A DNA stretch of 64,000 nucleotides from Solen grandis. Its lineage: Eukaryota; Mollusca; Bivalvia; Adapedonta; Solenidae. Positions within the stretch are counted from its first letter, which is position 1. Each line of letters begins with the position of its first letter. The position numbers were made by a program, and so were the translations under genes. The notes beneath the pieces are model-generated. The model had not been told where the DNA came from. It did not search any database and worked only from the letters and a program-made list of their open reading frames with translations. Shown piece after piece: positions 57,207-64,000 of the stretch. The stretch lies in the NCBI GenBank assembly GCA_021229015.1, contig CM037783.1:59557746-59621745 (forward strand), written 5' to 3'.

Positions 57207-57703
57207 TCAGATTGCAGCAAGTGTCTATGTGTTTTAACTCTTTAGTTTTAATGATGCTGCGGTTGTACTTGTTTTGTTGTTGTTGTTGTTGTTGTTGTTT
57301 TTTTCTTGTTTTGTTTTTTTGTGTTGTTTTTTTTTTTGGCCATGATGATTATAATGAAGTTGATGTTGATTATGACGAGTTTTAGCAAATATGATAATAA
57401 GCAATATGGCAGTGTAGATGACATGACGCTTTTGTTCGAGGGAGAAAATCATACAGTTCGGACTCAAAATGGCCGTTGAAGAGAATGATGGGTGTAAAGG
57501 GATATCATGTTCGTAGAAAATCGCGTCAAAGGGAGCAAAGCAATCACACAACTAACACACCTGTAGCTTTAAATTTCGCAGTTCGTAAAATAAATCTATT
57601 TCAGTCTACCAGACCTGATATGGTATTAATCTTTTACCGATAAAATATTGTCAATGTTAACAATTTATGCTCAATGCAATATGTTATTTATTTTATCATA
57701 CCA

Positions 57704-57709
57704 AATAAA
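57704..57709 (+). terminator. Probable poly(A) signal, GPCR copy 4
   Basis: AATAAA 498 bp after the last stop, in the conserved position. Confidence 0.45.
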
Positions 57710-58129
57710 TGACGGTCATTCAAGGCAGTTTTTCGGCTTGCTGTTTCAGAATTGTCTTAAATTTGATGTATGTCAGTGAGCGCTTGAATGATACAGACTG
57801 CAAATTCATGAGAGCAAAGAAATCAATTATCTATTTTAGTCAGTGCGTGATACATCATACGGTAATATTACGGGTTTTCCTACATTATGTATATTTGTAA
57901 AAAAATGTTATTTTTTGTAATATTATTTAAATATTTTCGAGCCACTAGAATCACTCGTGATTGCTCTTATAAACGGTTAGTATTGAAACTATCTGACGAT
58001 CATTCAATGTGTACTGTGAGATATCAGGAAACAAGTTAAAACATTGTAATAAGATATGGACAAGTGTTTGCTGCACGTACGTTCAGTGTGTGCAATTATT
58101 ATAAATCAATAAATAATAATTACATTGTA

Positions 58130-58660
58130 TATAAGCCGCAAGAATATTTTAAATGTTCATTATACAAATGTACTTCCAAAAGCAGTGTATATTCTTCAGA
58201 CAGAAAAGCAAAGTGTGCTACAGATTTGTAACGAGATGCAATCTGTACATACTCGTTGACGATAACGTCATTACAATACATAAATAAGAAATAACCAATC
58301 AATTATTTACAAGAACGATAAATTTGCATATTCCGTATATCTTCGTCAAATTTCCCTAGACATTCCGTATGTCTCCGTTTACTAATCACGAGTGCATATA
58401 TTAATGACGTAGCAGATAAACAAATTGTGATTAGACAATGATTTTTCAAATTCAAATTATCTCCGATTACAGACTGTTTTCGGGAATACTCTCAATGCAA
58501 AATGTAAACAATGAGAGTATTTTGACATCCATCCAAAATACTTAATGAATTTAAATGTTATTTTTAAGAAGAAATTTATATACAATTTGTCAATGTTAAA
58601 CTTATTTTATATTTTATTTTCTTTATCATGAAAATTGAATCATTATGGAATATATTGGGC
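58130..58660. repeat. Dispersed repeat R1, copy 4
   Basis: Uninterrupted copy with CGTTGACGATAACG, CCGTATGTCTCCGTTTACTA, GTAGCAGATAAACAAATTGT and GTAAACAATGAGAGTATTTT. Confidence 0.7.
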
Positions 58661-58939
58661 CTTTAAATGATACGTGTAATCGAACCCACAGAGGCAAGGG
58701 GCTTCTAAAAGAAAACTAAACGATCACAGCTTAAATGCTGTATCTTCACAATTTACTTTAAAAACAATAAAACCTGTTTTCAGTAAGAACACACTTTAAA
58801 CTAGGTTATAATTATGTTTAGGTGAGGGTTTATTGGGAAGTTCATACTGGAATAAGTAGGCACGTTCGCTTTGTGCGCCCCACTCACTTAGCTCACTTAT
58901 TCCCGTAGCACTTCTTGATGTTTGCCCCTCAAATCTTCC

Positions 58940-59192
58940 GGTCTCCGTGGCCGAGAGGGTAAAGTCGCTGACTTTAACACGCACTCAGCCCCTCACCGCG
59001 TGGGTTCGAATCCCGGCAGGGTCATTCGGATTTTCATGTGAGGAAGCCTTCCAGCTGTCTTGCGGTAGGTCGGTGGTTCTACCCGGATGCCTTCGTGCAT
59101 TCGGGATCTTCCTCCACCTGTAATTAGATGGACATCACTATATGACTGAAATACTGTCGAAGCGACAACTCAAATAGTCTAGCCTAGTCAAG
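58940..59192 (+). mobile_element. Full-length tRNA-derived SINE with 11-bp target duplication
   Basis: The A-box TGGCCGAGAGGG and B-box GGGTTCGAATCCC head is followed by the common body and a CTAGTCAAG tail. TCAAATCTTCC flanks it exactly (58929-58939 and 59193-59203). This is the cleanest copy of the family in the window. Confidence 0.9.
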
Positions 59193-59258
59193 TCAAATCT
59201 TCCTTTCACCCATCAATCAATTTAATGCAGTAGTATTTTTGAAAACAATTGTCCAATA

Positions 59259-60226
59259 TTTTTTTAGCTCACCTGAGCACGTGTGCTCAGGATGAGCTTT
59301 TAGGATCGATGAATGTCCGTCGTCCGTCGTCCGTCGTCCACAATTTGTTCGTTTGCACTCTAGCATCTTCATTTTATGAGCAATTATCTTCAAACTTTAA
59401 AACAATGTTTATAACCATAAAATCACGGCCAAGTTCGATTATGGCTGATATCGTACCATTGGGTCAGGAGTTATGCCCCTTTTAATATTCAAAAAAATGC
59501 CATATTTCAAGTTGTTTACACTCTAGCATCTTCATCTTTTGAGCAATCCTCTTCAAACTTTATGGCAATGCTTATAACCATAAGGTCTCGATTGAGTTCG
59601 ATTATGGCTGAGATTCATCAATTAGGTCAGGAGTTATACCCCTTTTAATATTCAAAAAATGCCATATTTCACTTTGTTTACACTCTAGCATCTTCATCTT
59701 TTGAGCAATCATCTTCAAACTTTATGGCAATGCTTATGACCATAATGTCTCGATTGAGTTTGATTATGACTGAGATCAGTTTATTATGTCAGGAGTTAAG
59801 CCCCTTTTAATATAAAAAAATGCCAGATTTCACGTTGTTTACACTCTAGCATCTTCATCTTTTGAGCAATAATCTTCACACTTTATTACAATGTTTATGA
59901 CCATAAGGTCTCGATTGAGTTGATTATGTGAGATCGTATTATTCAGAGTTAGCCCCTTTTAATATTAAAAAATGCAAGAGTTCACTTTGTTTATTCTCTA
60001 CCAACTTCATTTTTTTAACAATCATTTTTAAACTTGAAAACAATGTTTATGCCCATAATCTTACAATTGGGTTCAATTATAATTGATATTGACTTGTAAA
60101 TTTAGGAGTTATGCCCATTTCACCATAAAAAAAGCCAGATTTCGCTTTTACACTCATGCATCTTTATTTCTTAAGCAATCATCTTTTTCAGGTGAGCGAC
60201 CAAGGGCCATCTTGGCCCTCTTGTTT
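59259..60226. repeat. AGCTCA-ended repeat, complete copy with ~160-bp units
   Basis: Starts TTTTTTAGCTCACCTGAGCA, with a small hairpin (GAGCACGTGTGCTC) and CGTCCGTCGTCCGTCGTCC. It holds about five units like those at 27530-28425 and ends CAGGTGAGCGACCAAGGGCC-ATCTTGGCCCTCTTG, itself a hairpin. Confidence 0.85.
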
Positions 60227-60729
60227 AGTTTTTGCATGGCGCTATAGCGTGAAAGACAAACACTTTTTGTGAGGTTTCATTAGTGAAATGTGAATGTATA
60301 TATTACGGTCAACATGGATGGCAACGCAACCTTTATATATTCATATTTGATTTCATATTGATGAATATTTTGTGTGTACAATGACGGTATGTTCTTCAGT
60401 AAATACGCATGTATCCTTTTTGACAAATATGTTATATTTTGGCACAGTTTTGCGCTCATATTTCATTGTTTTTCGGGTCAACGTCCCCCCACCATGATAT
60501 AAGTCTTTGTTAAAAAGCAATGCTAGAGGAAAGTAAGGGACATTTGGTTTGTGCTGCGTCGATGTAAAACAGTATGATCATGGAAATAAACACATTCTTT
60601 AAATGTAATTAAAATGTACTATATATGTGTAGATCAGATTTTCGTCATAGAGGCCTGTACGATGTGTATTGAATGAAATTATGTAAGCTGTATATCAAAT
60701 AAAGTTATTTTCGTCGTGAAATAATGGAA
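60227..60729. other. No gene seen
   Basis: AT-rich, leading into the minisatellite. Confidence 0.4.
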
Positions 60730-61435
60730 TTATTGAATGATGGTATGTACATGTACTTTGTGCCTTGAATGATGTTACTTACGCTGTATATTGAGTGGTA
60801 TTATGTACGCTGTATATAGAATGGTATAATGTTCGCTGTATATTGAATGGTACTATGTAGGTTTTGTTTTAAAAGGTATGATTTATGCTTTGTTTTTTTT
60901 TAATTTTATACGCTGTGTATCGAATTGTATTATTTACGTTGTGTATTGAATAGTATTATATACGCTGTGTTTTGAATAGTATTATATACTCTGTGTACTG
61001 AATGGTATTTTATACCCTGTATTGAATAGTATTATATACGCTGTGTATTGAATAGTATTATATACGCTGTGTATTGAATAGTATTTTATACCCTGTGTAT
61101 TGAATAGTATTATATACGCTGTGTATTGAATAGTATTTTATACTCTGTGTACTGAATGGTATTATATACGCTGTGTATCGAATAGTATTATATACGTTGT
61201 GTATTGAATAGTATTATTTACGCTGTGTTTTGAATAGTATTTTATACTCTGTGTACTGAATGGTATTATATACGCTGTATACTGAATAGTATTATATACG
61301 CTGTGTATTGTATTATATACGCTGTGTATTGAATAGTATTATATACGCTGTGTACTGAATAGTATTATATACGCTGTGTATTGTATTATATACGCTGTGT
61401 ATTGAATAGTATTATATACGTTGTGTATTTAATTT
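60730..61435. repeat. 26-bp minisatellite
   Basis: The unit is TATTATATACGCTGTGTATT-GAATAG. About 20 copies are regular from 60950 to 61435, with looser copies before that. Confidence 0.9.
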
Positions 61436-62367
61436 GGTTTTTTAAATTTTTTTTGGAAATATATTGGATTAGAATGTTTGTTTTCACTTAGGGCAAAAAT
61501 ATAAATGTTTAAAAAAAATTTATCACGATCTTAAAATTATTTTTTAAAAGTACTCGTTGAAAGTTCTATTTTCTGTTTTCCATATATACGTTAAAAGTTA
61601 AAGTTTTGAGTTTACTTTCGGATGTTCCAAATTCTTCAATGTAGTTTCTATTGTAGTTTCTATAGAATTGTCATAATGCAAACAAGCACACCGTATCTTA
61701 TCATGAGATGGCTCTGCTATCGACCCAGAACCGGTGTTCAGATATAACGAACCATCGATACGATATACTATAACTTTCACAATAAAAACATAAGAAGGCA
61801 TATTGTCATTCAATGTAGTAAGTAGATTGCATTGCTTAAGTAAAGTTTGATGAAATAATGTGTTGTCAATAGCATAGATAATTACCTATTTCATCATTAT
61901 GAATGTCATGTAAATGAAATAAAACAATACTAATGTAAAATACTCCAATTTAAAATGCTCAGTGAAAACAATTAATTCGTCCTAGATCAGCTAGTGGATA
62001 CTGTACTTATCAAAGGAAGTAACTGCTGAAATATCCGACGGATCCGTCCGCACGGAAGAACTACTTTTTCTGCCTCGACCAGTATGTTTATGTTATGAAT
62101 TTTGTGTGTATGATTCCTATTCTGCGTTTATTTCATTTGTGAGCTAAGATTTGAATAAATTATCAAATAATAGCATTGTTTTTGGTGGTTACTATAACGT
62201 AGATTTACAAAACTATTTTTAGACTTTACATCATGAGCAAGTCCGAGCAGGCCTCGTCGTTCATTTACATCAGCTTCTACCTTAGTTACATCGTCACAAT
62301 CTCACTATACAGCTAGGTGTATATACATAAGTACATTCGTCTTATTTAGATTCGTTTGTTTAAAGAA
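61436..62367. other. Upstream of the E2-like gene; no other gene seen
   Basis: No convincing promoter element. The E2-like frame has a stop shortly before its ATG. Confidence 0.4.
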
Positions 62368-62541
62368 ATGGCAAGCTTTGTGAAAGATCTCCACCGCCTA
62401 ATGAAGAGAGTTAAACGTTTGACAGAAGGTCAGGTGACAATAGAGAACGTGGATTGGGATAACGCCGAATGTATGGACTCTTTCCACTTTGTTATAAAAC
62501 CAAACAAAGGCTACTACAAGGGGGGCATCTTTAATTTCGCA
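62368..62541 (+). CDS. Divergent ubiquitin-like conjugating enzyme (E2), exon 1
   Basis: 58 codons from ATG at 62368 to a GTGAGA donor in phase 0. A basic first helix (F-V-K-D-L-H-R-L-M-K-R-V-K-R-L) is followed by F-H-F-V-I-K-P-N-K-G-Y-Y-K-G-G-I-F-N-F. That is the E2-fold pattern of helix 1, then strands with P-x-x-G-x-Y-x-G-G-x-F-x-F. Spacing and the G-Y-Y-x-G-G form resemble the NEDD8-type enzymes UBE2F/UBE2M more than ordinary ubiquitin E2s. Such enzymes carry a ubiquitin-like protein on a cysteine downstream of H-P-N; that part is not in view. The first ATG was used; an in-frame stop lies just upstream. Confidence 0.7.
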
Positions 62542-62639
62542 GTGAGAATTGTTTTATTATATTTGTAACGTAGAAGTGATTTGATGTTTTTTCATGTAGA
62601 TCTATAAACATATGTGCATAATATGCTATAATTTACAGG

Positions 62640-62945
62640 TCACATGCAGTTAATGTTCATTGCCTCAAAGTCGTTAAAGCATTGGCTTTATCGAGGAACA
62701 ATATCCCAAGCACACTGTTTATAACCTCGAAAAAAATCCCAAGCACAATGCCTAATTTAAGGGACATTGCCTAACCGAGGAACGCTTTCTCGGGCACATT
62801 GCCTAACTCAAAGAACGATTTTTTGAGTATATTGCCTAACTCGGGGTACACTTTGCTACGGACATTGTCTACCTCCAAAACGATTTCCCAAACACATTTC
62901 CAAACTCGAGGGACGATTTCCAGAAATCATTGCATAAATTAAGGT
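62640..62945. repeat. Degenerate ~40-bp tandem repeat in the E2-like intron
   Basis: ACATTGCCTAACTCGAGGAA-like units, each with CCTAA/CTAACTC and CGATTTCC words, about six or seven imperfect copies. Confidence 0.6.
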
Positions 62946-63135
62946 ATATTCCAAATGCTGGCGTGGACTACACGGGAAATTGATATACAGACTGAAGAGG
63001 GGGAAATCTCTGTTTTTGAGCCTCGCGATTTTTCGAGCATTTTATATTCGTCTATCGTTCCTCGGATAATCGCGATTTTAATGTATACATTGCACAATGA
63101 GTTATTTTACTTTAGAATAATACGTCTCATTTCAG

Positions 63136-63198
63136 ATACGTGAAAATGGATCATACGATCGTGGTGGGTCACCTGAAGTTGCCTGCTGCACAAACATC
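63136..63198 (+). CDS. Divergent E2, exon 2 (runs into the gap)
   Basis: After acceptor CTCATTTCAG come 21 codons in phase 0, matching exon 1: I-R-E-N-G-S-Y-D-R-G-G-S-P-E-V-A-C-C-T-N-I, then the gap. S-P-E-V-x-C-x-T-N-I aligns with the E2 block P-x-V-x-C-x-T-x-I that precedes H-P-N and the catalytic Cys. The loop between F-x-F and P-E-V is unusual (E-N-G-S-Y-D-R-G-G replaces the usual P-x-x-Y-P). The catalytic exon is hidden by the gap or beyond it. Confidence 0.6.
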
Positions 63199-63298
63199 NN
63201 NNNNNNNNNNNNNNNNNNNNNNNNNNNNNNNNNNNNNNNNNNNNNNNNNNNNNNNNNNNNNNNNNNNNNNNNNNNNNNNNNNNNNNNNNNNNNNNNNN
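63199..63298. other. Scaffold gap (100 N)
   Basis: Exactly 100 N; interrupts the E2-like exon 2. Confidence 1.
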
Positions 63299-63633
63299 TA
63301 AAAAGTGTCAGAATTACATCAAAAATTGCTAAGATTATAAACATCAAACTTGTCCAGTTTTTTTTTGTTTTGTTTTTTATTATTATGATGCATTTGAAAT
63401 GTTCAGTAGAGAGTAACCAAAATTAAACTTGACCTGTATTTTATTAAATCCATTTAGACTTTCTAAAGTCATTGATCTGAAACATAATCCAGATGAACAG
63501 ACAGTGTTAACTCTTAATGCCTCTTCACCATTCTTTGAAAGGCTTGGGCATAATAAAAGGTTTTGCTAATCTGGTTTACATAGCCCATTTTTCATGTTAC
63601 AAATGGTTAAACTTTACTAGAAAGGTGACTTAC
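63299..63633. other. Intron or intergenic, no gene seen
   Basis: Minus-strand intron following the coiled-coil exon donor. The E2-like gene may end somewhere before here, but no further exon is visible. Confidence 0.4.
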
Positions 63634-63840
63634 TGCCAATTTCAGTTGCTGGATCTCATTTTCCAGGACCTTGACTTTTGTCTCCTTATCGTTAACGATC
63701 TGTTTGAGCTGCTCGACCACGTTGCCCTCCTGCTGATGCTTGGCCACCATGTCGTTCAGTTTGGACTGTTGCTCCAGACGCAGGTTGTGCTGAACATTCT
63801 GTGCCTCATCCAACTGCTGCCGTAGCTTGGTCTGCTCCTT
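63634..63840 (-). CDS. Coiled-coil protein, internal exon
   Basis: Minus strand, between acceptor TGAGCACAG and donor GTAAGT: exactly 69 codons, phase 0 at both ends. It is highly charged and Gln/Glu/Lys-rich with heptad spacing: K-E-Q-T-K-L-R-Q-Q-L-D-E-A-Q at the start and V-L-E-N-E-I-Q-Q-L-K-L at the end, with no helix breaker except one Gly. This is a continuous coiled coil, as in kinectin/ribosome-binding protein, golgin or myosin-like tails. I cannot name the protein. Neighbouring exons would lie beyond 64000 and below 63633; none is seen in the latter. The plus-strand frame over the same bases is a shadow. Confidence 0.65.
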
Positions 63841-64000
63841 CTGTGCTCAGACATGGAGAGGGGACAAAGGTTTATACATAATTCTTAAAATAATCACTTG
63901 CCCTGCCTAGCCCCACCAGAATTTGAGATAGTAATACATTTATCAAGAAAATTACAAAGAAATGTTCTGACTTTTTACATGCCCTGCACTAATTTTATTC
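63841..64000. other. Intron upstream of the coiled-coil exon
   Basis: On the minus strand the sequence before the acceptor is pyrimidine-rich (CCCCTCTCC), as expected for a 3' splice site. Confidence 0.5.

Larger units (their letters stand above)
54985..58110. repeat. GPCR duplication unit 4
   Basis: Starts near GCAGGAAGTTTTCAGTACAT, as in units 2 and 3, and runs past the conserved poly(A) region. Boundaries are approximate. Confidence 0.6.

Noticed and set aside
58940..59030. tRNA gene candidates (here and at 9660, 11155, 16705, 21836, 31622, 47452, 52957)
   Set aside because: All have A- and B-boxes, but most are joined to SINE bodies, sit in repeats or fail to close a full cloverleaf.
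60730..61435. CRISPR-like array
   Set aside because: Units are contiguous without unique spacers and the window is eukaryotic; this is a minisatellite.
63517..63825. 102-codon plus-strand frame rich in Leu
   Set aside because: Shadow of the coiled-coil exon on the minus strand, which has both splice sites and a heptad pattern.

Overview
The window is eukaryotic and most likely comes from a bivalve mollusc, perhaps a venerid-like clam. That is inferred from AT-rich, intron-bearing sequence packed with tRNA-derived SINEs, repeats ending in AGCTCACCTGAGC hairpins, and CGTCCGTCGTCCGTCGT-type repeat borders, all of which I associate with bivalves. There is no operon structure. Two 100-N scaffold gaps lie at 13099-13198 and 63199-63298.

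Layout. (1) 1-13 kb: three separate first exons of claudin/PMP22-like four-helix membrane proteins, all on the minus strand and all ending in the same splice phase. Between them lie a 5'-truncated Penelope-like retroelement with a hammerhead-like motif, a 36-bp minisatellite and SINEs. (2) 13-19 kb: gene-poor, with a LINE tail, foldbacks and microsatellites. (3) 19-58 kb: a plus-strand tandem array of four class A GPCR paralogues (19.0, 23.6, 44.4 and 55.5 kb). The second is one uninterrupted 598-codon frame. The other three carry frame breaks in the long third intracellular loop. Copies 2-4 sit in duplicated units that include 5' and 3' flanks. (4) 30460-41460, between GPCRs 2 and 3: an 11-kb element with terminal inverted repeats and a 9-bp target duplication. 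It carries two inward-facing decayed genes, a multi-exon DUF6589-like protein on the plus strand and a RecQ-like helicase start on the minus strand. A mariner, a MITE and a long hairpin repeat lie inside it. It looks like a decayed member of the Academ superfamily (helicase-bearing lineage) or a relative. (5) 59-64 kb: more repeats, two exons of a divergent ubiquitin-like conjugating enzyme (E2) running into the second gap, and one coiled-coil exon on the minus strand.

How the genes relate. The GPCR array is the only clear host gene family with several full-length members, and it expanded by local duplication of 3-4 kb units. The claudin-like exons have no downstream exons in view, so they are either alternative first exons of one gene lying beyond the left edge or tandem genes with lost or distant exons. 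The rest is a layered record of transposon insertions; several have exact target duplications, which gives their relative order.
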